From: Hyphomicrobiales bacterium
GTDB taxonomy: Bacteria > Pseudomonadota > Alphaproteobacteria > Rhizobiales > Rhizobiaceae
Length of the DNA stretch: 64,000 bases
Assembly: GCA_900471525.1 (NCBI GenBank)
Contig: UCEZ01000013.1
Location: forward strand, 277,373-341,372
Direction: 5' to 3'
A program made the position numbers and the translations under genes. Shown here one piece after another: positions 46,341 to 55,280 of this stretch (the first letter of the stretch is position 1; each line of letters opens with the position of its first letter). Under the pieces are notes generated by a model. That model worked only from the letters and a program-made list of their open reading frames with translations. It did not search any database and was not told where the DNA came from.

Positions 46341-47096
46341 ATGCACGTTTCTTATCACAGCGAATACAGCAGGCACCTGGCCCGCCCGATGGAATACAAG
46401 GTTTACGGCCATGGCGGCCGACCGGTCCTGGTGTTCCCGACGTCGAACGGTCGATTTTATCAATACGAAGATTCCGGCATGATCGCGGAATTGCAGGGCT
46501 TCATCGATGCCGGGAAAGTTCAGATCTGGACGGTGGACGGAATCGATGGAGAAACGTTCTTCAGCAAGGACGCCAATTTCAATCACCGTATTGAACGGCA
46601 CCAAGCCTATTTCCGCTATATCAGCGACGAAATTTTCCCCGAAATCGCCAGAAACAGCCGGGAGGCGAATGGGGGCGCAGAAATCCGACCCCTGTTAACA
46701 GGATGCTCGATGGGGGCGTTTCACGCGGCCAATTTCCTGTTTCGCTTTCCATGGTTGGGCGATGGCATCATCGCACTTAGCGGTGTTTATTCGACCAAGC
46801 ACTTTTTCGGTCCTTGCCTCGATGGTTCGATCTATTTCAATTCGCCGCTGCACTATCTCGCTAACCTTCAGGATGAAGAGGCTCTCCGGCAAATCCGTCG
46901 CCTTCGCCTGATGGTTTGTTGTGGACAGGGCGCCTGGGAAGACGAAATGCTGGAAGAAACGAGAGCGCTGGAAGCCGTGCTCCTGCAAAAATCCATCCCG
47001 GCATTGGTTGATTATTGGGGCGCGGATGTGAGCCACGATTGGCTGTGGTGGCGCCCACAGATGGCGTATTTCCTGGACAAGTGGCTGGCCGCCTGA
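46341..47096 (+). CDS. Alpha/beta-hydrolase, esterase-D-like (COG4947 type)
   Basis: A 251-aa putative esterase. The nucleophile elbow is GCSMG at about residues 115-119, an acidic residue lies in the C-terminal third, and the catalytic histidine is probably in DVSHDWLWW near the end. No signal peptide is seen. It follows the ATP-grasp gene with a two-base gap. The pair recurs in my recollection as an uncharacterised module; one could activate or ligate a carboxylate and the other hydrolyse or transfer an acyl group. Specific function unknown. Confidence 0.82.
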   Translation: MHVSYHSEYSRHLARPMEYKVYGHGGRPVLVFPTSNGRFYQYEDSGMIAELQGFIDAGKVQIWTVDGIDGETFFSKDANFNHRIERHQAYFRYISDEIFPEIARNSREANGGAEIRPLLTGCSMGAFHAANFLFRFPWLGDGIIALSGVYSTKHFFGPCLDGSIYFNSPLHYLANLQDEEALRQIRRLRLMVCCGQGAWEDEMLEETRALEAVLLQKSIPALVDYWGADVSHDWLWWRPQMAYFLDKWLAA

Positions 47097-47174
47097 CAAT
47101 GCGGAGCCGATTTTCGTGATGAAGGAAATACCGGCAACCGCCTGATCTGAACCCTTAACGCCGGATCCGTTCAA

Positions 47175-47639
47175 TCATTGATTGTCTGGTTCATTTGGCG
47201 GGACAACGCCCTTTGTGAAAAGAAAACACCCGTAGAAACGCGTTTCTCCCGTGGTCACCACACAGTAGGCTCGCTTTGCTTCCTCATAAAATGCGAAGCG
47301 CTCGATACCGTACATGGGAACGACGGTACCATTCACGCGGTCTATCTCCGCTTGGACTTCCTGCTGAACCGCAGGTATTTCGTGTGGCGCACCCATCAAC
47401 TCCATCCTGCCCGCAGAAGACTGAAGGGGAGTATCGAGAGGCATGACCGACAGTATGGCTTTGACAGCACGAGCAGCCGACACGTTGTCGATGTGGAGAG
47501 TTTTGCCGACAGAAGTATGCCGCGCGATGGAGGCCGAAGGGAAATTCGTGTCCGAAACGACAAGGGTATCGCCATGCCCCATCGAGCGCAGGGCGTGGAG
47601 CACATCGGCATTGAGCGCCGGATCGATATTTTTCAACAC
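47175..47639 (-). CDS. RbsD/FucU-family sugar mutarotase (L-fucose mutarotase-like)
   Basis: A 154-aa protein with the FucU pattern: MLKNIDPALNADVLHAL, then MGHGD with the catalytic histidine at about residue 22, and a C-terminal FYGCFLFTKGV. The MLK-x-I start and MGHGD match FucU rather than RbsD. It interconverts alpha and beta anomers of L-fucose or a similar aldose in the cytoplasm, helping an aldose dehydrogenase. It begins at GTG 47639 (or TTG 47636). It lies 68 nt downstream of the marR gene at the end of the pot operon, but metabolically it would fit the sugar block. Confidence 0.82.
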   Translation of the reverse strand: MLKNIDPALNADVLHALRSMGHGDTLVVSDTNFPSASIARHTSVGKTLHIDNVSAARAVKAILSVMPLDTPLQSSAGRMELMGAPHEIPAVQQEVQAEIDRVNGTVVPMYGIERFAFYEEAKRAYCVVTTGETRFYGCFLFTKGVVPPNEPDNQ

Positions 47640-47707
47640 GGTTGTTTCACCCGTTCTGTTTCAGACAACACTTTGCGCGCCGCGATTACTGGCGTCGGCG
47701 CTTCGCA

Positions 47708-48187
47708 TCAGGAAATCTTGCGCAGAAGCTCCATCAGCATCATCCTCTCGCCGGCGGTCAGCGGGCTCAGCGTCTGTTCAGTGACGCTCAGGGCCGCCGG
47801 CAGATTTCTCTCGATTGTTTCGTGACCGCATTCCGTAAGCGTCAAGACCAAGCGGCGGCCATCGGCAGGGTCCGTTTCGCTATGGACGAGGCCGCGTTTG
47901 ACCAAACGATCGACAACACCCTTGACCGTGGCCATATCCATTGCGATTTCGCGTCCCAGATTGCCTTGAGAACAGGGCTGCAGGTCCTTGAGCCTAGCCA
48001 GGGCCGCCCATTGCGTTGTCGTCAGCTTTTCGGCGATCAGGCTTGAAAAAATGGCAACATGACGCTGGTTTGCCTGGCGCAGGAAGAAGCCAACCTGATC
48101 TCCAAGGTCATACTGTGCCGAGGGACGGCGCGTCCCGTCTTCATCGCGAACCTCGATACCTGGCGTTTTGTCGGGGTCTTTACGCAT
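47708..48187 (-). CDS. MarR-family transcriptional regulator
   Basis: A 159-aa winged-helix regulator with the recognition region GNLGREIAMDMATVKGVVDRL and the DPADGRRLVLTLT wing typical of MarR proteins. MarR proteins usually sense small phenolic or aromatic acids. Its ATG starts three bases after the stop of the cysteine hydrolase gene, so it belongs to the pot operon and may regulate it. Its ligand is unknown. Confidence 0.9.
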   Translation of the reverse strand: MRKDPDKTPGIEVRDEDGTRRPSAQYDLGDQVGFFLRQANQRHVAIFSSLIAEKLTTTQWAALARLKDLQPCSQGNLGREIAMDMATVKGVVDRLVKRGLVHSETDPADGRRLVLTLTECGHETIERNLPAALSVTEQTLSPLTAGERMMLMELLRKIS

Positions 48188-48190
48188 GCC

Positions 48191-48802
48191 CTAGTGCTCT
48201 CCCTGGCCTTCAGCCCATGCGTTGACGATGCTCGCCGTCGATACGATATCGACCTGATCGGAGAGGCGGGGAGCGAGATGGGTCATGGTGGCGTCATGAG
48301 CCGCTGTGTCGGAACTGCCCACCGCATCTGCGGCGATGACGACGCGATAACCGGCATCGACGGCATCAAGTACGCTGGCGTAAACGCAGACATCCGTTTC
48401 CACCCCGCTGAAAACAATCGTGTCGATCGCCTGCTCCTTGAGGTATGCCGCAAACCAGGCAGAGCCGAATGCGGAATACGTAAACTTTTCGAATTCGTTT
48501 CCACCGTTGACGAAAGGTCGCAACGGATCGATGACATCCTGCATTCCGGCAGGCATGGCGTCCAATGTCATCATCGACCACCGCTTGTAATAGTGCTTCC
48601 AGCGACCGCTCGTGGATTCGGCTGATTGAGGGAGCATGAATTTCGCAAAAAGCGTCTTGTTTGGAAACGCCTCGCAGAGCGATATGATATTTGGAACGAT
48701 TTCGTCGATCACCGGCGTATACCAGGCAGTCTCTTCGGCAAAGATGCGCTGCACGTCGATGACCACATGGAGCGTATTCGCCGGTAGGGGAGCCAACGTC
48801 AT
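48191..48802 (-). CDS. Isochorismatase-like cysteine hydrolase
   Basis: A 203-aa hydrolase with the catalytic triad of the family: Asp in VVIDVQRIF near residue 16, Lys in FAKFM near 53, and Cys in ETDVCVYA near 138. Relatives include nicotinamidase, biuret hydrolase, carbamoylases and maleamate amidase. It begins four bases after the Pot-type ATPase stop, at ATG 48802, so it probably hydrolyses the amide or carbamoyl compound taken up by this transporter. It could be a polyamine-derived amide, but this is only context. Confidence 0.88.
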   Translation of the reverse strand: MTLAPLPANTLHVVIDVQRIFAEETAWYTPVIDEIVPNIISLCEAFPNKTLFAKFMLPQSAESTSGRWKHYYKRWSMMTLDAMPAGMQDVIDPLRPFVNGGNEFEKFTYSAFGSAWFAAYLKEQAIDTIVFSGVETDVCVYASVLDAVDAGYRVVIAADAVGSSDTAAHDATMTHLAPRLSDQVDIVSTASIVNAWAEGQGEH

Positions 48803-48806
48803 CTGA

Positions 48807-49859
48807 TTATTCCGCGACGGCAATAGTATGTTCTGGCGACCAGGCGAGCGTAACGACTTCGCCCTCACTCAGCACACGTCCGTCCTTGTTCTGGGCAAAC
48901 AGCTTGAGCTGCAGACCGCCGGGAGTGACGAGGAGGTAGGAAAGGGCCTGACCCGCATAGATCACCGTGGTTATCCGTGCCCTGATGCTGTTGGACGCCT
49001 CTTCCAGAGACGAAACGACCGACATCTTCTCAGGCCGCACCGCGAGCGTGACGTCGGCGCCATCGGCAGGCAGGGCGCCTGAAGCGCGTACCACGGTACC
49101 ATCGGCCAGCCGCACCGCTCCGCCCTCGACCTTGCCCTTCAGGAAGTTCGAATCCCCGAGAAACTCGGCCGCAAAACGTGTCAACGGCTTCTCGTAGACC
49201 TCCCCGGGTTCGCCGATCTGGACGATGCGCCCCTTGTCCAGAATGGCGATCTTGTCGGAAAGCGTCAGCGCTTCCTCCTGATCGTGCGTCACGAAGATCG
49301 TCGTCAAGCCGCTTTCGCGCTGGATTCGAAGCAATTCGACCTGCATTTCCTGGCGCAGACGCCTGTCCAGCGCCGACAGCGGTTCATCCAGAAGCAGAAC
49401 GCTCGGCTTGATGACCATCGCGCGTGCAAGCGCTACGCGCTGCTGCTGTCCGCCGGAAAGCTGTTTCGGATAGCGCTTGCCGAAGTCGGGAAGATGGACC
49501 ATCTCCAAGGCCTGATTGGCCTGTTTTTTTGCCTCGACGCCTTTGATGCCCCGGCGTTCCAATCCGAAAGCAACGTTCTGTTCCACAGTCATATGCGGAA
49601 AGAGGGCATAGGACTGGAACATCATGCCGATGTTGCGCCCCCATACAGGAACCTCGGTCACATCGGAATTGCCGATCATCACGATGCCTTCGTCCGGCTT
49701 GATGAAGCCGGCGACGATCCTGAGCAAGGTTGTCTTGCCGGAACCGGACGGGCCTAGAAGACTGGTAAACGAGCCCTCAGGGAATTCTGTCGTAATGTCA
49801 CGCAGGACCGGAACGCTGCCGTAGGTCTTTGCAACCGAGTTGACTTTAACGTTTGTCAC
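48807..49859 (-). CDS. Polyamine-type ABC transporter ATPase (PotA-like)
   Basis: A 350-aa ATPase with Walker A GPSGSGKT at about residues 36-43, LSGGQQQR signature, LLLDEPLSALD and H-loop THDQEE, followed by a C-terminal TOBE_2 domain (about 250-345). This architecture is that of the PotA/PotG spermidine-putrescine transporters. It is the fourth gene of the receptor, permease, permease, ATPase operon, and its start overlaps the PotC-type permease gene by 14 nt. Confidence 0.93.
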   Translation of the reverse strand: MTNVKVNSVAKTYGSVPVLRDITTEFPEGSFTSLLGPSGSGKTTLLRIVAGFIKPDEGIVMIGNSDVTEVPVWGRNIGMMFQSYALFPHMTVEQNVAFGLERRGIKGVEAKKQANQALEMVHLPDFGKRYPKQLSGGQQQRVALARAMVIKPSVLLLDEPLSALDRRLRQEMQVELLRIQRESGLTTIFVTHDQEEALTLSDKIAILDKGRIVQIGEPGEVYEKPLTRFAAEFLGDSNFLKGKVEGGAVRLADGTVVRASGALPADGADVTLAVRPEKMSVVSSLEEASNSIRARITTVIYAGQALSYLLVTPGGLQLKLFAQNKDGRVLSEGEVVTLAWSPEHTIAVAE

Positions 49860-50625
49860 TGACGTCTCCAGGTTTTGCGAACCGCGCGAAGATCAGGATG
49901 GCGCCCATGGACCCCAGGAGGAGGAGCGTTGATATCGCGTTGATTTCGGGCGTAAAGCCCTTTCGGATGGCGGAATAGATTTGCACGGGTAGCGTCGTGT
50001 ATCCCGGCGTGGCGAGGAAATAGGAAATGACGAACTGATCGAGCGAGACGGCAAAGGCAAACAGCGCCGCGCCGATGATGCTCGGATAAAGCAGCGGCAG
50101 CGTCACTGCGAAGAACGCATGCACGGGCGTCGAACCGAGGCTCATCGCGGCCTCTTCCAGATCGGCGCGAATGGTCTTGAACCCGGTCCCGACGACCAGA
50201 ACCACGTATGGGATTGCCAATGCCACATGACCGATGAGCAGTGCATGCATCCCCCGGCCGATGCCGGACCAGTAGAAAAAGACGAGCATGGCCGTCCCCG
50301 TGATCAGCCACGGGATGGCGATCGGCGGCAGCAGCAGGAGCTGAAGCAGGCTTTTGCCCCGGAATGTCCGCCGCTCCAGCGCGACCGCCGCCATCGTGCC
50401 AAGGCTTGTTGCGATCACGGCCGTGATGATGGCGATGATTATGCTGTTCATGCCGGACGTCAGCAGAGGCGTGTTTTGATAAAGAGCCTCGTACCATTTG
50501 GTCGAGAATGAAAACGGCATCTCATACAGCGACGATTCATTGAAGCCCATCGCCATCATCACCACGATGGGCGTGTAGAGGAAGAAAAGCATGGCAAACA
50601 GATAAGCACGTCCGAGATACGTCAT
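49846..50625 (-). CDS. Polyamine-type ABC transporter permease (PotC-like)
   Basis: A 259-aa permease with six hydrophobic segments. The PotC-type MGFNESSLYEMPF segment is near residue 28, and the EAA loop is LEEAAMSLGSTPVHAFFAVTLPLL near 155-180. It pairs with the PotB-like permease encoded 12 nt upstream. Confidence 0.93.
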   Translation of the reverse strand: MTYLGRAYLFAMLFFLYTPIVVMMAMGFNESSLYEMPFSFSTKWYEALYQNTPLLTSGMNSIIIAIITAVIATSLGTMAAVALERRTFRGKSLLQLLLLPPIAIPWLITGTAMLVFFYWSGIGRGMHALLIGHVALAIPYVVLVVGTGFKTIRADLEEAAMSLGSTPVHAFFAVTLPLLYPSIIGAALFAFAVSLDQFVISYFLATPGYTTLPVQIYSAIRKGFTPEINAISTLLLLGSMGAILIFARFAKPGDVSDKR

Positions 50626-50637
50626 TTGTTTCTCCCG

Positions 50638-51552
50638 TCACGCTGCCGCGCCGCGCTTGAGCACGCCGGAAAAGGTTGCAAAAATTGCGAGCACGACAGC
50701 AAGCAAAGTGAAGGACAATGCAGCCCCGAGCGGCCAGTTGAAGGCCTGGGTAAACTGGTCTTCGATAACCGTGCCCATGGTGACGCCGACCTTCCCGCCG
50801 AGAATGCGCGGCTCCATGAAGGAACCGATCACCGGCACGAAAATCAGAACGCAGCCTGAGATCAGGCCCGGCGCGGCCATCGGAACGAGAATTTTGAAAA
50901 GCACCGTCCACCAGCGCGCGCCAAGGCTGACGGCCGCCTCGATGATCGCGTCATCGATGGTGATCAGGGCGATGTAGCAGGTGAGGATCATGTAAGGCAG
51001 GTAGCCGTGAACCAGACCGAGTACGACCGCATAGCGCGTGTAAAGAAATGAGATCGATCCAGCATCCGGAGCAACCAGGTGGAGGAGATTGTCGAGAAAG
51101 CCGTTCTCGCGCAGAACCATCGTCCAGGAAAAGACGCGGACCAGACCGTTGGTCCAGAATGGCAACAGGATAAGGATCAGCAGGGTCTCGCGCATGCGGC
51201 CGAACGTTGCCCTTGAAAGGGCCACAGCAGCCAGGAAACCGAAAACGGCGCAAAGCAACGTCGTCCAGAAACCAATGACGAGGGATGTCCAGCCGATGTT
51301 CAGCAGATAAGGCTGATCGATGAACGCGCGGTACTGCTTCAAGGTGAAGACAATCGGAGCCTTGCCCATCGGCGTCGCCGACAGAAAGCTGAAGCAGAAC
51401 ATGGTGAGCAAAGGCAGGAGCACCGCCAAGGTCAGCCAAGCATATGTCGGCATCAGCAAGGCAGTCGTAGCGACCCATTGCGGGGGCGTCCAGCCCGTGC
51501 GCGGACCCGAAGGTCCGCGCACTGCAGTATTCGTTGTCAGATCACTCGGCAT
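50638..51552 (-). CDS. Polyamine-type ABC transporter permease (PotB-like)
   Basis: A 304-aa permease. The N-terminal hydrophobic segment (LAVLLPLLTMFCFSFLSA) follows a proline-rich cytoplasmic start. The EAA loop is IEAAVSLGARWWTVLFKILVPMAAPG near 215-240. The gene start overlaps the receptor gene end by 11 nt. Confidence 0.93.
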   Translation of the reverse strand: MPSDLTTNTAVRGPSGPRTGWTPPQWVATTALLMPTYAWLTLAVLLPLLTMFCFSFLSATPMGKAPIVFTLKQYRAFIDQPYLLNIGWTSLVIGFWTTLLCAVFGFLAAVALSRATFGRMRETLLILILLPFWTNGLVRVFSWTMVLRENGFLDNLLHLVAPDAGSISFLYTRYAVVLGLVHGYLPYMILTCYIALITIDDAIIEAAVSLGARWWTVLFKILVPMAAPGLISGCVLIFVPVIGSFMEPRILGGKVGVTMGTVIEDQFTQAFNWPLGAALSFTLLAVVLAIFATFSGVLKRGAAA

Positions 51553-52618
51553 AGAAAGCCTTGACCTCCTGCCAGACGTTGTTGAACGCCTCGCGCCGAT
51601 CGTCGGGCAGCGCGGACTGGAACGACATGGTCTTGAGATATTCCGGCTTGTGCACCAGCCGGTTCAAATCCTCAGCAGGCAATTTCTCCATGGCCGCTCC
51701 ATTGGCCGACGCCGGAGCACCGACCTTGATAGCCCATTCGACGTAGAATTCCGGATCGATCATATAGTTGATGAAGGCAAGGCCACCCTCGGGATTGCTG
51801 CTGCTGGTCGGAATGGTCAGATTGTCCAGCCAGCCGATGCCACCCTCTTTCGGCACGACGAATTCAACAGGAAGCTTCGCATTGCGCTTGGATCGCACTG
51901 CAGCACCTGACCAGTAGATCGAGAGGTCGAATTCCTTGGCAGCGAAAGCCTTGTTCCACTGGTCTTCGCTCGACCACAGAAGCTTGACGTTCTCTTTGAA
52001 CCCCTTGAGCTTTTCCGTCACCGCGGCGAGATCAGTCGGGTTGTTGATGTCCTGGCCCGACAGGAGGGCCCCGATGGCGATGTTGGTCACCGCGTCATCA
52101 AAGAGAGCAAGCCGGCCCTTGTGAGCCGGATCTGCAAGCGCTGTATAGCTATCCGGTTTTGCCGAACCTTCAGTGATTGCGAGTGAGGTAATGCCCCATA
52201 CCCACGCCGTGCCGTAAGCCTTGCCATCCGACATGAGATTGGGATGTTCTTTCAACTCGGGCGAGAGCCCCGCGGCATTCGGGACGGTGGAGAAATCGAT
52301 CGGCGCAATCAGGCCTTCGACAGCCGCCTGCTGGGTGCGGGCGCTGTTGATCAGTACGACGTCATATGCGCCTGGATTGGTTCTGAGCTTCGTCAGCATC
52401 TCCGGTTCCGAGCTGAAGTAGTCATGCACCACTTCGATCCCGGTCTTTTCGGTGAAGGCTTTTACCGCCCATGCCTCATCCGTTCCATAACCCTGCCAGT
52501 TCAGAACGGTGATCTTGCCTGCCGAGAAAGCCTTGCGCGGCAGCATGGAAAGCCCGGCACCGGCGATTAGCCCGGCAGACATCAGGCGCATTGTTTCGCG
52601 TCTTGTGAAGTTGGTCAT
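51542..52618 (-). CDS. Polyamine-type ABC transporter substrate-binding protein (PotD-like)
   Basis: A 358-aa periplasmic receptor. The N-terminus TRRETMRLMSAGLIAGAGL is a twin-arginine-like signal peptide with cleavage near AFSA-GK. The mature start KITVLNWQGYGTDEAW matches the PotD/PotF family. It is the first gene of the six- or seven-gene minus-strand operon. The upstream 400-bp region carries two TTTGT-type palindromes. The ligand may be a polyamine, amino sugar or related amine; the cysteine hydrolase in the operon suggests an amide derivative. Confidence 0.92.
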   Translation of the reverse strand: MTNFTRRETMRLMSAGLIAGAGLSMLPRKAFSAGKITVLNWQGYGTDEAWAVKAFTEKTGIEVVHDYFSSEPEMLTKLRTNPGAYDVVLINSARTQQAAVEGLIAPIDFSTVPNAAGLSPELKEHPNLMSDGKAYGTAWVWGITSLAITEGSAKPDSYTALADPAHKGRLALFDDAVTNIAIGALLSGQDINNPTDLAAVTEKLKGFKENVKLLWSSEDQWNKAFAAKEFDLSIYWSGAAVRSKRNAKLPVEFVVPKEGGIGWLDNLTIPTSSSNPEGGLAFINYMIDPEFYVEWAIKVGAPASANGAAMEKLPAEDLNRLVHKPEYLKTMSFQSALPDDRREAFNNVWQEVKAFYAE

Positions 52619-53019
52619 ACGTTACCCTCCTGTTTTTTGGTTGATGAGATTGAATGGGCTGGAGAGGTTCGCTCCAGAAACATGCATGCTACAAACCCGC
52701 GGACGAATCCTATTTTAATTTGTAGACAAACTATTTTATGCGGCATCAGTGCGGCGATTGGGAGCGCAGGCCCTTCAGCCTGAAACTACGACACGTCGAC
52801 AGCCACTTCTTCATCGCGGAAAATGACGACCAAAGCGCCGGCAAGTTCTTTCGAGAGACAATAACCATGCGTTCCGCGCGTCAAACTCGCGCGCAGAAAC
52901 ACAATAATCATCACCGACAGATCATTCTCCTCCGTGTTCCAAAGCCTCTGGTCAGTTTTTTTATTATTTGTGTACGAAGTATTATGCGCGCGACTTTTAG
53001 GAAGTCAACGGGTTCATCG
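52619..53019. promoter_or_regulatory. Promoter region of the pot-like operon, two palindromes
   Basis: About 400 AT-rich bp without a supported gene. TTTGTAGACAAA (52719-52730) is a perfect-armed palindrome, and the related TTTGTGTACGAA is at 52967-52978. Both resemble GntR-type sites but have a 2-bp centre instead of the 3-bp centre of the sites in the sugar block. The minus-strand open frame beyond 53020 ends here. An open frame at 52738-53163 on the plus strand overlaps the next gene and is not credible. Confidence 0.45.
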
Positions 53020-55266
53020 TTAAGATGCGATCAAATCATTCGAAAAGTGCACGCTGAGGCGCTTGCTGGACGTCTCCGCCGCAAACTCGAGCTGAACGCC
53101 GCCGGTCGGACCCGGCTTTGCGGCTATCTCGGCCTGTCCCAGCCGGCTCGCTATGACGGTTGAAACAGGAATTGATGGCAACTCGATCACTCCCTCGCCC
53201 GCTTCCGCAGCAAGAAGGTTAAAGCTGACACTACTTCTTTCCACGACAAGATCAGACAGCGTCCCCCGGATAGGCGTGCGCAGAAAATCTTCGCCGTCGA
53301 GGGCCAATACCAACATCCCGCCACGTATGGTCACGGTCGCCGCACCCGCCGGGGTCAGCATCGGTCCCATCGCGACATCCTCTCCGGAGTTGGTGATGGT
53401 CCACCCACGCCAGGGGTCGAAATCGCAGATTTCACCGACTGCCATCAACGGCAGCAGAGCCGCCCAGATATAGAAGGGATCGGTGTCGCCCTGATCCATC
53501 GCCTCGCCGGTGACGGCGTTATAATTTTCCGCCGCGATGCGTTGGTTGCGCCATGACTTCATGAAGAGCGCGTAGCTTTGCAATGCCAGAGCACTTGCCT
53601 CTTTGAAATAGCCATAGCGGCGCAGGCCAAGCCAGACCATGAAATTGACATTCGGCCAGATGCGGCCCCGCCAGTAGACATTGTCGGCGAAAGCCGGATC
53701 GTCGCGGGTTGCGTTCGGCAGGCCGAACGTGCCGGCAAAGGTGTTCTCGTCGTCGAGATGACGCAGCAGATGCTCTGCCTGATCGGTGGTCGCAGCGCCG
53801 CACAGCAACGGATAAAAACTGGTGGGCGACACGGAGCGGACAAAGCCGCCCTTGCGCTGCCGGTTTGCGAATATCTTGCGGCTATCGTCCCAAAGCTCCC
53901 TGGAAATCAGCGCGCGGGTTCGCTCGGCCACCTCTGCAAACTCGGCCGCGTCCTCATGGCGCCCCAGCACCGAGGCCATCTTGGCCAGCATCTCGGCATC
54001 CAGAGCCAGCGCGCAGTTGAGACCGAGATCAAATGTAGAGAGCGAGCGTGTCGCCGGCTCGTAGATCGCCTCGTCATGCGTGGCCGAATTGTCCATGCCG
54101 GTTTCGTTGCGGGCGGCGAAGGCGGTGCCCTTATAGAGCCCCTCGCCGACATCGGATGTGCCGCAGGAGAGAAGACCGGTAGAATCCGGATCGCGATGCG
54201 TCCGCCACCAGCGATTGTTGCGCGCCAGCGCATCATAGGACGCCGCAAGGATCGAGGTTTCGCCGCTGCGCTGATAAAGCTGCCAGGCGACGAGCGCGCC
54301 ATGCGGCGGCTGGCTGCGATCCACCCAGGCATCGTTGGAGGTGACGATACAGGCGATATTGCCCTGCGGCGTGGCCCCCGCCAGCGCCACCGCCATGTTT
54401 TCGCGCGCAAGATCAGCGTCGAACACGCCGGCGAGAAGGGCCGCAAACGTCTGGTCGTTGTACCAGACGGCAAATTTTCCAAGGTTCCAGATGCGCGTCA
54501 CGGCGGTATAGGGCCGCGCATTGGTTTCGTCCCAGACGGTGTTCCACGCGACCACATCACGGATCGCATCCAGAGCTCCCTCTTTTGCAGCACTGTGCAA
54601 CGGTGGCAATTCATGCGGGCGTTTCGCCGCGAGACCTGCAAGGGCGTTTGCGGTCGCAAGCGCTGCGCTGTCGGCGACAGCGGCGCAATAAGCGCCCTGA
54701 CGCATCATCTCCAGATTGAAGCGTAGCGCCAGAACCGGGGCCGCATCGCTGCGGGTCGCGAGATGGAAATAGCCGTTTGCCTCGAAATCAGCGCACAACG
54801 CGGCGATCGTGTCATGGCCCGTCACCTGGACGGGGGCATCAGCCGTCGCAATGGCAACAAACCGCGTGCCGACCTTGACCAGGGTCACGCCCTTGTCCGC
54901 ATCAAAGGTGACGGTCTCGCCGCCCTCTGCCGATATGGCCAGCGTGACCCAGAAACGCAGGCCCCATTCTCCGGTTTTCAACGTTTCCCAACGCCCGCAA
55001 ACGGTGAAAGGATCGAGTTTCGATGTTGAAAAACCGATGGTCGTACCGGAATGATCCGTCTCCAGATCGATATGCGAACCGTCGATGCTGTGGCGACCAA
55101 GCCGGACGGGATCGCGGCGCGGGGCAATCTCCGACGTGGTACGGCTCCTGCTGGAATAAAGGATCGGTGTGATCCGCACGCCGAGCGGCAGGAAAACCAT
55201 CTCGGCCGGGCGCTCCGACCAGCTGTTCCAGGCGCGGCTTAGGGGGACGGTGGTGTGCAACAGCAT
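53020..55266 (-). CDS. MGH1/GH63-like (alpha/alpha)6-barrel glycoside hydrolase
   Basis: About 748 aa. A beta-rich N-terminal domain (to about 240) precedes the catalytic barrel. Typical barrel signatures are GMDNSATHDEAIYEP (general-acid Asp region, about residue 410), YWRGRIWPNVNFMVWLGL (about 560) and AAENYNAVTGEAMDQGD (general-base Glu, about 605). These define GH63 and mannosylglycerate-hydrolase-like enzymes that hydrolyse alpha-glycosides. No signal peptide is evident, so action is cytoplasmic on an imported substrate. ATG 55266 is used; a TTG at 55284 would overlap the previous stop. It is the last gene of the nicA-nicB-GH106 run. Confidence 0.82.
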   Translation of the reverse strand: MLLHTTVPLSRAWNSWSERPAEMVFLPLGVRITPILYSSRSRTTSEIAPRRDPVRLGRHSIDGSHIDLETDHSGTTIGFSTSKLDPFTVCGRWETLKTGEWGLRFWVTLAISAEGGETVTFDADKGVTLVKVGTRFVAIATADAPVQVTGHDTIAALCADFEANGYFHLATRSDAAPVLALRFNLEMMRQGAYCAAVADSAALATANALAGLAAKRPHELPPLHSAAKEGALDAIRDVVAWNTVWDETNARPYTAVTRIWNLGKFAVWYNDQTFAALLAGVFDADLARENMAVALAGATPQGNIACIVTSNDAWVDRSQPPHGALVAWQLYQRSGETSILAASYDALARNNRWWRTHRDPDSTGLLSCGTSDVGEGLYKGTAFAARNETGMDNSATHDEAIYEPATRSLSTFDLGLNCALALDAEMLAKMASVLGRHEDAAEFAEVAERTRALISRELWDDSRKIFANRQRKGGFVRSVSPTSFYPLLCGAATTDQAEHLLRHLDDENTFAGTFGLPNATRDDPAFADNVYWRGRIWPNVNFMVWLGLRRYGYFKEASALALQSYALFMKSWRNQRIAAENYNAVTGEAMDQGDTDPFYIWAALLPLMAVGEICDFDPWRGWTITNSGEDVAMGPMLTPAGAATVTIRGGMLVLALDGEDFLRTPIRGTLSDLVVERSSVSFNLLAAEAGEGVIELPSIPVSTVIASRLGQAEIAAKPGPTGGVQLEFAAETSSKRLSVHFSNDLIAS

Positions 55267-55280
55267 GTTTCGGGTTCCAG

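Noticed and set aside
47708..48187. MarR protein as the nicotinate regulator NicR
   Set aside because: It is coupled to the importer operon 14 kb away, and nothing in the nicA/nicC palindromes ties them to it.
48191..48802. Cysteine hydrolase as maleamate amidase NicF
   Set aside because: It has the general family triad but belongs to the importer operon; NicF would be expected beyond nicD, outside the window.
52738..53163. Plus-strand frame of 141 codons
   Set aside because: It crosses the promoter region and the 3' end of the glycoside hydrolase gene and shows no family similarity.
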